Assembly: GCA_028707535.1 (NCBI GenBank)
Contig: JAQWAU010000003.1
Location: 62,001-126,000 of the forward strand
Source: Heliobacteriaceae bacterium
GTDB taxonomy: Bacteria; Bacillota; Desulfitobacteriia; Heliobacteriales; Heliobacteriaceae
Direction of reading: 5' to 3'
Length of the DNA: 64,000 nucleotides
Shown here: piece after piece, positions 1 through 11,457 of the stretch
How positions within the stretch are numbered: position 1 is the stretch's first letter
Layout: every line of letters begins with the position of its first letter
The notes under the pieces: generated by a model
Told to the model about the DNA's origin: nothing
Seen by the model: the letters and a program-made list of their open reading frames with translations, nothing else
Database searches by the model: none
Translations under genes and position numbers: made by a program

Positions 1-916
1 GGAAGGCGTTAACCGCAAATTCTACTTTTTGGCCCAGTTGGGTCCGGCCGATATCGGCTTCGTTAACCTGGGCCCGAAGTTGTAAGGTGGTGGAATTCAC
101 CACAATAAACCCGTTGGCCCCACTGGTATTGTTGTTGTTAGCCGTGGCCCGCTGCCCTTCGGCGCCGTTCATGACACTGACGATCCCGTCGATCGGACTT
201 ACCAGATTGGTGCCGGTCAGGTCTTTTTCCGCTGTCTGGATTTGGATCCGGCTATTTTCCACCTGGGTGGCGGCGATGGTGATTTCTTCCGGCCGACTGC
301 CGGCCAGGAGCAAGTCCAGGGCCGCTTGGGCCTGGGCAAGTTTATTTTGGGCGTTGGCTAAATCAGTAGCGGCCTGGTCCCAATCAGCCTGGGGAACTGC
401 CCCTGCTTCGAAAAGGGCCCTGGTTCTTGCCGCTTTCGTTTCGGCGAGATCCAAAGCTGCCTGGGCCATTTGGAATGTTGCTTGGGCCTGGATCAGTTCT
501 TCCGGCCGGGCACCATTGGTCAATAGGGCCAGTCTGGCGGTGTTGCTTTCCAGGTTGGCGGTCGCCTGCCGGACTGTGGCCAGCAGGTTTTCATTGTCTT
601 GTTCGGCCAACAATTGTCCTTTCGCTACCTGATCACCCACTTTAACGTGGATTTTTTTGACAATCTCCGCATTCTTAAAAGTTAAAGATACCGTGCTTAC
701 GGGTTCCACCATGCCGCTGGCCGGAATCGTGCTGATCACGGCACCCCTTTTTACTGGGGTGGTCAAGTAGTTTATTTTGGCATTTTGGCTGCCGGCCCAC
801 CAAGTGTAGCCGGCTACGGCGGTGACGCCGGCCAGCAGAAAAAGAATCAGCCACTTTTTGTGTTGCCTGATCCCGGTAAGGACCGGGTCTAGCCGGGAAA
901 ATGGTGATCGGGTCAA
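1..916 (-). CDS. HlyD/RND-type efflux transporter periplasmic adaptor subunit (partial, runs off the window start)
   Basis: Minus-strand reading from a TTG at 914-916 (RBS-like AAAGGAGG upstream) gives MTRSPFSRLDPVLTGIRQHKKWLILFLLAGVTAVAGYTWWAG...VKRGAVISTIPASGMVEPVSTVSL, then an AQA-rich coiled coil and LVSPIDGIVSVMNGAEGQ lipoyl/beta-barrel motifs. Open to the window edge. Confidence 0.8.
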   Translation of the reverse strand, partial: MTRSPFSRLDPVLTGIRQHKKWLILFLLAGVTAVAGYTWWAGSQNAKINYLTTPVKRGAVISTIPASGMVEPVSTVSLTFKNAEIVKKIHVKVGDQVAKGQLLAEQDNENLLATVRQATANLESNTARLALLTNGARPEELIQAQATFQMAQAALDLAETKAARTRALFEAGAVPQADWDQAATDLANAQNKLAQAQAALDLLLAGSRPEEITIAATQVENSRIQIQTAEKDLTGTNLVSPIDGIVSVMNGAEGQRATANNNNTSGANGFIVVNSTTLQLRAQVNEADIGRTQLGQKVEFAVNAF

Positions 917-1020
917 TCTGGATGCCTCCTTTTGCCTTTAACACAATCGGCAAGAAGTCCCCTTCCTCAACACCCGCAGGTGTAGGGAGGTGAAGAATTG
1001 CCTGGGTTACCCTTTTCTCG

Positions 1021-1203
1021 TTGGAACAGGTGAAATCCGCAACAGACGCGCCCGGCAGAATCTACCGGTGCAAGTGCCGGTACGAGTTACACCGGGATAT
1101 ACACGGTGCCCGTAATATCCTGGCTAAAGCGAAATACGGCGAGATTATCGAGGGTGGGATCGCCATCCCGAAGCGGACCATGTATCTACGTCCGGCCGCC
1201 TAG
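1021..1203 (+). pseudogene. TnpB/OrfB (IS200/IS605-type) C-terminal remnant
   Basis: YRCKCRYELHRDIHGARNILAKAKYGEI matches the zinc-ribbon/HRDxxGAxNIL end of TnpB. No N-terminal or catalytic part is present upstream. Confidence 0.65.
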
Positions 1204-1398
1204 CGGCCTAAGTAGCAGACTGCCTTGAACCGGGCCGATGGGAGGTTCACCTTTAATTATCCCTTAGTGAAGTGGCGGTTTTGTTTCAATCAGGTTACGG
1301 TTCTGTGACAGCGCCACAGGCTTTCGCTTGACCACGGCAGGAAATTACAACATTAAATCGAATCTAAAGAAATAACCGCAAGGAGGCATAGCGGGGGC

Positions 1399-1815
1399 AT
1401 GAATGCCAAGGAGATATGTTTATCGAGGCACTTAACCGGCCTGGTCATATTCGTCGGGGTATCAGCTATGATTACCGGTTTGACCTATATTGTTAACTTG
1501 CCGGGTCTAACCAGTGATGCCATTGGGTCTATGTTGCCATGGGGCTGGATTGTACTGTTCAACGGTGTGTTTACCCTTTGACCGGGCTTGAGGGACAACC
1601 AGGGTCTGAAGCACAAGAAAACGGGCCTCTCCGTAAGCCTTGGCGCTATGGTTCTACTGCAACTACCACCTATTCTGCTCTGGTTTTTCTTCAATGAACA
1701 GGTAATCGGCGACGGGCCGGTTGGACCTGTGGGTAACTGGTTATGGTCGGTGCCCCATATCGCTCTGGCTGCGGCAGCTACCTTCGCCCTCGGTCAGCGC
1801 GGTACGTCAACTTGA
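1399..1815 (+). pseudogene. Small membrane protein ORF interrupted by one in-frame TGA (1579-1581)
   Basis: ORFs 1399..1581 and 1588..1815 share a frame. Both halves are hydrophobic (VIFVGVSAMITGLTYIV; LSVSLGAMVLLQLPPILLWFFF) with a good RBS (AAGGAGG) before the first. Confidence 0.45.
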
Positions 1816-1841
1816 CATAGACGACCGGTAAACTGTATAGT
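1812..1841 (+). promoter_or_regulatory. Predicted sigma-A promoter for the alaS T-box transcript
   Basis: TTGACA (1812-1817), N18, TATAGT (1836-1841). Confidence 0.5.
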
Positions 1842-1889
1842 ATTCTTGACAGATTGTCCCAAGAACAGATGATCATATCATAAGCCAAA

Positions 1890-2126
1890 GTGGTGAAGAC
1901 AGGAATAGTCAATGGCTTAATTCCTTTCCAGAGAGGCCTTTCCCGGCTGGAAGAAGGCCAAGGAAGTTGTTGGCGGCCATCCTGGAGCTGTTGGGGACGA
2001 CCCAACCGGGTTTGCCCGTTAGCGCAGAAACAAGTGACCGGATCTTTCCGGTAACCAGGGTGGTACCGCGAGGAAGACTCGTCCCTGGCCCCAGGATAGC
2101 TTGAGGCAGGGGGAGTTTTTTTATTT
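1890..2126 (+). promoter_or_regulatory. T-box leader (riboswitch) upstream of alaS
   Basis: Canonical T-box AGGGTGGTACCGCG at 2057-2070, followed by a terminator hairpin (ACTCGTCCCTG...CAGGGGGAGT) and a T-run at about 2115-2126, directly upstream of alaS. The specifier codon was not confidently resolved. Confidence 0.92.
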
Positions 2127-2144
2127 TCCGAATAAAATCGGTGA

Positions 2145-4817
<2,673 letters not shown>

Positions 4818-4933
4818 GGCTAGGTATTTTTCACCGGTTTTTAGAGGAAAATAGCAACTGATGAAGAATACATGGTGCAGAGATGGGTATAAAGTGTAGG
4901 GCAGGGTATTTTACAGGGGGGGTTGGGTCAGCG

Positions 4934-5221
4934 ATGGCGGACAAGATGTTTGACGAAACAGTGTTGTTTCAAAGCAGGCCGGAAGACGACTTGGCGGCCA
5001 AGGACATTTTGCATGCCGTCTATGCGGCCTTGAAAGAAAAAGGGTATAACCCGATTAATCAATTGGTTGGTTACCTGCTTTCCGGCGACCCGGCTTATAT
5101 TACCAGCCACAAAAATGCCCGGAGTTTGATTCGCCGTCTGGAACGGGATGATTTACTGGAAGAATTGGTCCGTTCATATCTGGAAGTTAACACCCAGTCC
5201 GGGCATAACAGTTCTGACTAA
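4934..5221 (+). CDS. ireB: IreB family regulatory phosphoprotein (UPF0297/DUF965)
   Basis: [13 protein letters not shown]...[44 protein letters not shown]; position after alaS and before ruvX. Confidence 0.9.
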   Translation: MADKMFDETVLFQSRPEDDLAAKDILHAVYAALKEKGYNPINQLVGYLLSGDPAYITSHKNARSLIRRLERDDLLEELVRSYLEVNTQSGHNSSD

Positions 5222-5233
5222 AGGATTAGGAAA

Positions 5234-6178
5234 ATGGATAGATGGTTGGGAAAGTCGGGACTTAAAGTGTCCCGACTTTGTTTTGGCAGTCTTACCCTGG
5301 GTCCTTTGCAAGCCGGACTGCCCTTGACGGCAGGGGCTGCCTTGCTGCGGACCGCCTTTGAGGCCGGGGTCAACTTTGTGGATACGGCCCAAATTTACGG
5401 CACTTACCCTTACATCAGGGAGGCTTTGCGGGGCTTTGCCGGTGACGTGGTTATTGCCAGCAAAGCATACGCTTATTCGGCGGCCCAAATGGCGGCTGCC
5501 GTAGAAGAGGCCCGCCGGGAGCTTAACCGGGATGTGGTGGAGATCTTTTTGTTGCACGAACAGGAAAGTGCTTTGACCTTCGCCGGCCACCGGGCGGCTT
5601 GGGAATATTTACTGGCGTTGAAACAAAAAGGGACCATCAAAGCGGTGGGAATCTCAACGCACGCAGTTGCCGGGGTGCGGGCGGCGACGGCCGACCCTGA
5701 TCTTGATGTGGTGCATCCGCTGATCAATATGGCGGGACTGGGCATTATCGACGGCACGGTGGCAGAGATGACTACGGCGATTGCCGCGGCTTATACCGCC
5801 GGGAAAGGGATCTACGGGATGAAGGTGTTGGGTGGCGGCAACCTTTTTGCCCAGGCCCCGGAAGCGTTGGCTTGGGCCCTTGACCAGCCCCACCTGCACG
5901 CGATTGCTGTCGGGATGCAAAACGAACGGGAACTTGCCGCCAATCTGGCTTTTTTCCAAAGCCGGGAGGTGGCTCCGGGAGTCTGGCGGGAGGTGAGGCG
6001 GCGCAAGAGGCGCTTGCTGATTGAGGAATGGTGTACGGGGTGTGGGCGGTGTGTCACCGTTTGTCCCCAGGGGGCCTTGGGGCTGGTAGATTCACGGGCG
6101 GTGGTCAAGGCAGGGTCTTGTGTACTTTGCGGCTATTGCAGCCGGGTCTGCCGGGACTTTTGTATTAAGGTGGTATAA
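5234..6178 (+). CDS. Aldo/keto reductase with C-terminal 4Fe-4S ferredoxin domain
   Basis: WLGKSGLKVSRLCFGSLTLGPLQ AKR start; CTGCGRCVTVCP and CVLCGYCSRVC cluster motifs. Confidence 0.85.
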   Translation: MDRWLGKSGLKVSRLCFGSLTLGPLQAGLPLTAGAALLRTAFEAGVNFVDTAQIYGTYPYIREALRGFAGDVVIASKAYAYSAAQMAAAVEEARRELNRDVVEIFLLHEQESALTFAGHRAAWEYLLALKQKGTIKAVGISTHAVAGVRAATADPDLDVVHPLINMAGLGIIDGTVAEMTTAIAAAYTAGKGIYGMKVLGGGNLFAQAPEALAWALDQPHLHAIAVGMQNERELAANLAFFQSREVAPGVWREVRRRKRRLLIEEWCTGCGRCVTVCPQGALGLVDSRAVVKAGSCVLCGYCSRVCRDFCIKVV

Positions 6179-6183
6179 GGGTT

Positions 6184-6609
6184 GTGCGGGTAATCGGTTT
6201 GGATGTGGGCGCCAAAACTATCGGGGTGGCTGTCTCCGATGCCTTGGGCTGGACGGCTCAGGGATTGGAAACGATCCGGCGCAAACGGGTTAGGGATGAC
6301 CTGGAACGGATCCGGGAACTGGTTCAGACCTATGCGGCGGAGTTGTTGGTGTTGGGGTTGCCCCGAAATATGAATGGCAGCTATGGTCCCCAGGCAGCGG
6401 CGGTGCAGGAATTCGGCCGCCTCTTGGCCGCTGAGCTATCGATTGCGGTTGCGTATTGGGATGAACGGTTGACAACGGTGGCGGCCCAAAAAACATTGCT
6501 GGCCGGTGATATTTCCCGGGCCAAGCGCCGGCAGGTAGTGGATAAACTGGCTGCAGTTTTAATTTTACAGAATTATTTGGATTCTCAGACCAATAATGCC
6601 GAAAAGTAG
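6184..6609 (+). CDS. ruvX: Holliday junction resolvase-like / pre-16S rRNA nuclease YqgF
   Basis: MRVIGLDVGAKTIGVAVSDALGWTAQGLETI...VLGLPRNMNGSYGPQA...WDERLTT. Confidence 0.92.
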   Translation: MRVIGLDVGAKTIGVAVSDALGWTAQGLETIRRKRVRDDLERIRELVQTYAAELLVLGLPRNMNGSYGPQAAAVQEFGRLLAAELSIAVAYWDERLTTVAAQKTLLAGDISRAKRRQVVDKLAAVLILQNYLDSQTNNAEK

Positions 6610-6665
6610 CCGGCATGCCGATGTTTAGGTAATCGCCAGGTGGGTAATACTGAAGTTGGTATTCA

Positions 6666-6694
6666 TTGACAAGGGTATACCCTTAATATACAAT
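6666..6694 (+). promoter_or_regulatory. Predicted sigma-A promoter with a 14-bp palindrome in its spacer
   Basis: TTGACA (6666-6671), N17, TACAAT (6689-6694). The perfect palindrome AAGGGTATACCCTT at 6671-6684 lies between the two boxes. Confidence 0.6.
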
Positions 6695-6726
6695 ATCTTT
6701 AGTTTACCGAATTGAGGTGATGGGTC

Positions 6727-7008
6727 GTGGAACAAGAGCACGAAAACATTATTGTTCTAACGGATGAGGAAGGAACCGAGCTTGAATTTGAAGAATTGGA
6801 CCGAATTGAAGTTGACGACCGGGAATACGCCATTTTGTTGCCTTTAGATGAAGAAGAAGACGAAGCCATCATTTTACGGGTAGAATATGAGGAGAATGGT
6901 GAGGAAGTCTTCACACACATTGAAGATGACGAGGAATGGGAAAAAGTAGCCGATTATTGGCAGGAATTCGGTGAAGAAGATGATGACGAGGATAACGAAG
7001 ACAATTAA
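6727..7008 (+). CDS. DUF1292 family protein (YrzB-like)
   Basis: Acidic 93-aa protein: NIIVLTDEEGTELEFEELDRIEVDDREYAILLPLDEEEDEAIILRVE. Confidence 0.85.
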   Translation: MEQEHENIIVLTDEEGTELEFEELDRIEVDDREYAILLPLDEEEDEAIILRVEYEENGEEVFTHIEDDEEWEKVADYWQEFGEEDDDEDNEDN

Positions 7009-7020
7009 AGCCGGGTTTTT

Positions 7021-7050
7021 TAACCATTCGGGAAACCGGGTGGTTTTTTT
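7021..7050 (+). terminator. Intrinsic terminator after the DUF1292 gene
   Basis: AACCATTCGG-GAAA-CCGGGTGGTT followed by TTTTTTT. Confidence 0.8.
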
Positions 7051-7083
7051 CAGGCAAAGTTCCGGGTTATGTAGCGGAAAGGA

Positions 7084-7113
7084 TTGAAAATCAAGGCAGC
7101 CGGTGTGTATAAT
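7084..7113 (+). promoter_or_regulatory. Predicted sigma-A promoter upstream of mltG
   Basis: TTGAAA (7084-7089), N18, TATAAT (7108-7113). Confidence 0.5.
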
Positions 7114-7126
7114 GGATTGAAATGCT

Positions 7127-7153
7127 CCTCCGTTGTCGAAACGGAGGTTTTTT
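7127..7153 (+). terminator. Intrinsic terminator/attenuator immediately downstream of the mltG promoter
   Basis: CCTCCGTT-GTCGA-AACGGAGG followed by TTTTTT (7148-7153). Confidence 0.65.
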
Positions 7154-7173
7154 GCTCAGGGGGGCGGGAGTAA

Positions 7174-8190
7174 TTGCCACGGAAGTCCCAGGGAAAATTC
7201 TTTACTTTTTTACTGGTGTTATTTTTGCTGTTCGGGGTGGCCGTTTATCAGACCTATCAGGATTTACAGCTCCCTTTGGTGTCCGGTGGGGAGCCGCAGG
7301 AAATTACGGTCATCATTCCGCCCAATGCCTCAGTTAAAGAAATTGGGCTGATTCTGCAACAAAATGGGATTATTCGTAATGCGGCGGTTTTTCGCTTTTT
7401 TATCCGTACCCAGGCGAACGGCTCCTTGAAGGCCGGTGAATATGCGCTCGGGCCCCACATGACTTTGGCTGAAATCCAGGAGCGGTTGGTGCAAGGATAC
7501 ACGGTTTTGTACAGCTTTACGATCCCGGAAGGATACAATATCCAGCAAATAACCAATCTCTTGGTGGAAAAAGGTTTGGTGGACCGGGAACATTTTCTCA
7601 ATGCCTTGGCGAAAAAGCAATTTGATTACGATTTTCTCCGGGGGTTACCGGCGAACCCTAACCGGTTGGAAGGATTTCTTTTTCCGGCTACTTACAGTGT
7701 TCCCCGACAAACGTCGGAAGAGGAGATTATCGCGCTGATGGTGGCCCGGTTTGCTCAAGAGTTGACACCGACCGTACGGAGCCGGTTGCAGGAACTTAAA
7801 CTTTCCGTGCGTGAGGCGGTGATTTTGGCTTCACTGGTTGAGCGGGAAGCGGTTAAAGCGGAAGAACGCCCAACGATTGCGGCGGTGTTTCACAACCGGT
7901 TAAAGCGAAACATGAAGCTGGAGGCTTGTTCCACCATTCAATACATCCTGGGTACGCCAAAAGAGAAATTGCTCTTTAAGGATCTGGAGGTTGAGTCCCC
8001 GTACAATACCTATAAATACGCCGGGCTGCCTCCCGGACCGATTGCTTCCCCGGGAAAGGCCAGTTTTGACGCGGTTATGTACCCGGCGAAGGTTAATTAC
8101 CTGTATTTTGTGGCCAAAGGTGATAACTCTCACTACTTTAGCAATACTTTGGATGAGCATAACCGGGCGGTGGCCAAGTATATCCGCTAA
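7174..8190 (+). CDS. mltG: Endolytic transglycosylase MltG (YceG-like)
   Basis: LVLFLLFGVAVYQTYQ TM segment; EGYNIQQITNLLVEKGLV; LASLVEREAVKAEERPTIAAVFHNRLKRNMKLEACSTIQYILG; YNTYKYAGLPPGPIASPG. Confidence 0.95.
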   Translation: MPRKSQGKFFTFLLVLFLLFGVAVYQTYQDLQLPLVSGGEPQEITVIIPPNASVKEIGLILQQNGIIRNAAVFRFFIRTQANGSLKAGEYALGPHMTLAEIQERLVQGYTVLYSFTIPEGYNIQQITNLLVEKGLVDREHFLNALAKKQFDYDFLRGLPANPNRLEGFLFPATYSVPRQTSEEEIIALMVARFAQELTPTVRSRLQELKLSVREAVILASLVEREAVKAEERPTIAAVFHNRLKRNMKLEACSTIQYILGTPKEKLLFKDLEVESPYNTYKYAGLPPGPIASPGKASFDAVMYPAKVNYLYFVAKGDNSHYFSNTLDEHNRAVAKYIR

Positions 8191-8211
8191 GGGCGCCGAC
8201 CGGAGAAATGG

Positions 8212-9645
8212 ATGATGGTTATGGGCAAAGAACTTTTGGCGCCGGCGGGAAACCTGGAAAAATTAATTATGGCCTTGCATTACGGGGCGGATGCAGTTTA
8301 CCTGGCCGGTGAAGAATACGGGCTGCGGGCCTTCGCGGGAAATTTTTCCCTTGATGATCTGGCTACCGGGATTGATTTGGCCCACCGGCAGGGTAAACGG
8401 GTTTATGTTGCCGTCAACATTTTTGCCCAAAACCGAGACCTGACCGGGTTGCCGGAATATCTGGGCCGTTTGGCGGGTATGGGGGCCGATGCTTTGATTG
8501 TTGCCGACCCGGGTGTTTTTGCCTTGGCTCGCCGTCATGCCCCGAACCTGGCGGTGCATATCAGCACTCAGGCCAACATCACCAACCGGGAGGCGGCTAA
8601 ATTTTGGGCCGGCTTGGGAGCCAAACGGCTGATTTTGGCCCGGGAATTGTCTTTGGCGGAAATTCAGGAGATCCGGCAAGCGGTGGACGTCGAATTAGAG
8701 GTGTTTGTCCATGGGGCCATGTGTGTATCATATTCGGGGCGCTGCCTGCTTAGTGATTACTTGACCGGACGGCAGGCCAACCGGGGAGAATGCACCCAGC
8801 CCTGCCGTTGGCGCTACGCCTTGCTGGAGGAAACCCGTCCGGGGATGTACCTGCCCTTGGAGGAAGATGGTCGCGGCAGTTATATCTTTAACTCCCGGGA
8901 TCTTTGTCTGTTGGCTGACTTGCCTGCTTTGGTTGCGGCTGGTGTCGACAGTTTCAAAATCGAGGGGCGGATGAAAAGTGTCCACTACGTGGCCACAGTT
9001 ACCCAAGTATACCGGAAAGCACTCGATTGTTGTTTACGTAATCCGGCCCCGCACCAGCCTTTTTGCTCCCAGACAACCGGGCAGGTTGAACTGGGAAAGG
9101 TCAGTCACCGGCCATATACCCGGGGCTTTTTGGCGGGGCGGCCAGGGCAGGAGCCGGCTGTTTCCTACCGGCGGGATTATACTTTTGTCGGGGTTGTCAG
9201 GGACTATGACCGTGATGGGCAATTTGCCGTGATTGAGGTACGCAACCGGGTGCAGCCGGGGGATTTCCTGGAATTTACGGGACCGGCGACACCGGTTTTT
9301 TTTACGGTGGTTAATGAAATATGGGATGAAAATGGGGTGCCATTGGCCCAGGCTAACCGACCACACCAGCTGATTAAGCTCAAGGTGCCGCGACCGTTGG
9401 CCCCCCTTGACCTGGTGCGTCGGCCCCAAGGCGGTGGCGAGGAGGCTTTCTTAAGAGTAAGGCTTGATCCGGACCGGGTGTTCCATCTAGGGGACGTTTT
9501 GGAGGGATATGGGCATTTGGGTGTGCCTACTACCATTGATAAAGCCGGAGGTTTGGTGGTTATCCGGACGACACCCGACACCAGGAAAGAAGTGATCGAG
9601 GTCCTTAAAACCCTCCCTTATCCGGTTACGTTATACGGGGATTAA
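8212..9645 (+). CDS. U32 family peptidase (TrhP/YrrO-like)
   Basis: ELLAPAGNLEKLIMALHYGADAVYLAG; FVHGAMCVSYSGRCLLSDYLTGRQANRGECTQPCRW; SFKIEGRMKS. Confidence 0.92.
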   Translation: MMVMGKELLAPAGNLEKLIMALHYGADAVYLAGEEYGLRAFAGNFSLDDLATGIDLAHRQGKRVYVAVNIFAQNRDLTGLPEYLGRLAGMGADALIVADPGVFALARRHAPNLAVHISTQANITNREAAKFWAGLGAKRLILARELSLAEIQEIRQAVDVELEVFVHGAMCVSYSGRCLLSDYLTGRQANRGECTQPCRWRYALLEETRPGMYLPLEEDGRGSYIFNSRDLCLLADLPALVAAGVDSFKIEGRMKSVHYVATVTQVYRKALDCCLRNPAPHQPFCSQTTGQVELGKVSHRPYTRGFLAGRPGQEPAVSYRRDYTFVGVVRDYDRDGQFAVIEVRNRVQPGDFLEFTGPATPVFFTVVNEIWDENGVPLAQANRPHQLIKLKVPRPLAPLDLVRRPQGGGEEAFLRVRLDPDRVFHLGDVLEGYGHLGVPTTIDKAGGLVVIRTTPDTRKEVIEVLKTLPYPVTLYGD

Positions 9646-9688
9646 TTCCGCCTATTTGTGGGAAACTAGTGCCGGAGGTGATGGGCTA

Positions 9689-9814
9689 TGGAGTTAAACA
9701 ACACCCGGGATGTCTTGATGGCGGCGTTATCCCAGGAACAGGGTGGTAATGATCACCACGCCGGCCAGAATGATGACCAAGATATAGAAATGCTGTTTTC
9801 CGTTATGACCTAAC
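9689..9814 (+). CDS. Small hypothetical protein (41 aa)
   Basis: GGAGGTG RBS about 6 nt before the ATG; MELNNTRDVLMAALSQEQGGNDHHAGQNDDQDIEMLFSVMT; followed by a terminator. Not in the supplied ORF track. Confidence 0.35.
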
Positions 9815-9849
9815 CCGAAAGGTTTGAAATTTTCAGAGAAACAAAAATT

Positions 9850-9880
9850 CCCCGGAATAACCGGGGGCTTTTTGTTGGTT
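9850..9880. terminator. Probable bidirectional terminator
   Basis: AAAAATTCCCCGGAATAACCGGGGGCTTTTTG hairpin with A-run and T-run, between convergent small ORFs. Confidence 0.65.
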
Positions 9881-9899
9881 TTTCAACCAGGGTTTGAGG

Positions 9900-10043
9900 T
9901 TAACGCATAGGCCAGAGCAGGTGGCCAAGATAGAAAGTAAAGGCGATCGCGATGACGTGCCAGGCCCACCATCCGGTATTAAGGAACTCCCAGGTTGTGC
10001 CGTCAAGTGAATTGCGTTTGGTTTTTTCAATGCCATTATCCAT
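9900..10043 (-). CDS. Small putative membrane protein (47 aa)
   Basis: Minus-strand ATG at 10043 preceded by AAAGGAG: MDNGIEKTKRNSLDGTTWEFLNTGWWAWHVIAIAFTFYLGHLLWPMR. One predicted TM segment. Confidence 0.5.
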   Translation of the reverse strand: MDNGIEKTKRNSLDGTTWEFLNTGWWAWHVIAIAFTFYLGHLLWPMR

Positions 10044-10162
10044 GTATTTTCTCCTTTGCGGAAGGTTATAGTTTATTTTGTCCGGGTGACGAACGATTAT
10101 TCTTTCCGGGGTGCAAAGGATTTTATTTACTGGTGGCGAAATGATAAAATTAGAGGCAGGGG

Positions 10163-11389
10163 GTGACTATTTTGGGTAAGAGCGCCCCAAAAGATGAAAC
10201 CACTACAGAACCTCGCGTAAAAGTGCTCGCAGTTTACTTAAAGCAAGGTGAGGAGAAAGTCTACGCCGGGCTGGATGTTGGCGATTTCGGCATTCTGCGT
10301 GCCGAGGACGATTTTTCAACAGTTGACCTTTGGGAAACACCGGCGAACGCTTTGATGAACTTAGTTTACAAAGAAGGTTACCGGTTTGTTAGCGGCCAAC
10401 CGGTTATTTCTTTGGACGAACTTGGGGCGGTCATTGCTTCCCTACAGGTAGTTGATGAGTATACACTTTGCCTGGATTCGGCTTTTTCCCTGGGTTCTCA
10501 GGAATGGTGTCCGGAAAAAAAGCCGCCGGGATTTGATGATTTCCCCCGGTATTACAGCTGGGTGGCTTATGATCAGCGGGGTTTCCGCGCCGTCTTTGAT
10601 TGGGACGGGGCTATTTCTTATAATCTTAGCCATAGCCATCGCGAGAGTCGCCAGGAAGTAGTCGGCTGGTTTGACGGTTGGCTGGGCAGCGAGGCTGATG
10701 GGGAGGACCGGGAGGTTTTTGAAGAATTCTTGTTGGCCAACCCGTTATTTACTATGGTGGTTAAGTACACTTGGGGGCAGGCCCAATTATTAAAGTGCCA
10801 CCATGAAAAGCAAATGGCCGGCAGCTGGGCCCGCCTCAATGCAAAGGCGATTCAGCGTTGGGCAGAGGAGAATTTAGCTGGGGCCAATCTGGTCCTGCGG
10901 AATTTTGGTGGTCACAAAGGCAGCCACCTGGTGGAAGTATATCGGGAGAACCACAACGGGAGGCTGGTACCGGTGGCAGCGCAGCAAATCATCTACGCGA
11001 TTCCGGATGCGGAGTTGGAAATCCGTTTGTGTCGGGAATGCGGTTTGGCTGCTTTTTGTCCCCGCCAGGCACCGGTGGATGTTGATGATGTCAACAAACC
11101 GAATTGCTGGTTTTGCTATGACGAACAGGCTAATATCTATATTTTCTATTGGGATGACCAAGTGATATTCGATAGTCGGGCAAGCGATGAAAAAGGCCGG
11201 CCTGATGTAGACAACTGGTTTCAACAATTGCCGGAAATAATCCGGGCCCATCCTCACCGTTTCGATGCCGCCTTGCTTGCTTGGTCCCGGTTTGTGCAGG
11301 TAATCAAATTTGTCGGGGAAGACGAAAGAATCCTAAAAAATCGGACCCGGCCGATTCCCTTCCAGCCCAAAGTGGAAAATAAAGGTTGA
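10163..11389 (+). CDS. Hypothetical protein with C-terminal zinc-ribbon-like cysteines
   Basis: 408-aa ORF with CRECGLAAFCP...NCWFCYDE. No recognised family. A TTG near 10171 may be the true start. Confidence 0.6.
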   Translation: MTILGKSAPKDETTTEPRVKVLAVYLKQGEEKVYAGLDVGDFGILRAEDDFSTVDLWETPANALMNLVYKEGYRFVSGQPVISLDELGAVIASLQVVDEYTLCLDSAFSLGSQEWCPEKKPPGFDDFPRYYSWVAYDQRGFRAVFDWDGAISYNLSHSHRESRQEVVGWFDGWLGSEADGEDREVFEEFLLANPLFTMVVKYTWGQAQLLKCHHEKQMAGSWARLNAKAIQRWAEENLAGANLVLRNFGGHKGSHLVEVYRENHNGRLVPVAAQQIIYAIPDAELEIRLCRECGLAAFCPRQAPVDVDDVNKPNCWFCYDEQANIYIFYWDDQVIFDSRASDEKGRPDVDNWFQQLPEIIRAHPHRFDAALLAWSRFVQVIKFVGEDERILKNRTRPIPFQPKVENKG

Positions 11390-11414
11390 CGGTGTAGACT
11401 ACGGAGGGTATAGT
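11386..11414 (+). promoter_or_regulatory. Predicted sigma-A promoter for the abrB-like gene
   Basis: TTGACG (11386-11391), N17, TATAGT (11409-11414). The -35 overlaps the upstream stop codon. Confidence 0.5.
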
Positions 11415-11457
11415 AAAGAAAAGGAAGTCGATTTTTGGGAGAGGAAGGAGGACCACT

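Noticed and set aside
1579-1640. Possible selenocysteine recoding at TGA 1579
   Set aside because: GCTT...AAGC pairing downstream is weak and the context is a decaying region; no SECIS-like hairpin I would defend.
9727-9835. Antisense frame reading FGLGHNGKQHFYILVIILAGVVIITTLFLG*, resembling a tiny membrane peptide
   Set aside because: No ATG/GTG/TTG start or RBS upstream on that strand; the opposite-strand 41-aa ORF has a good RBS and a terminator.
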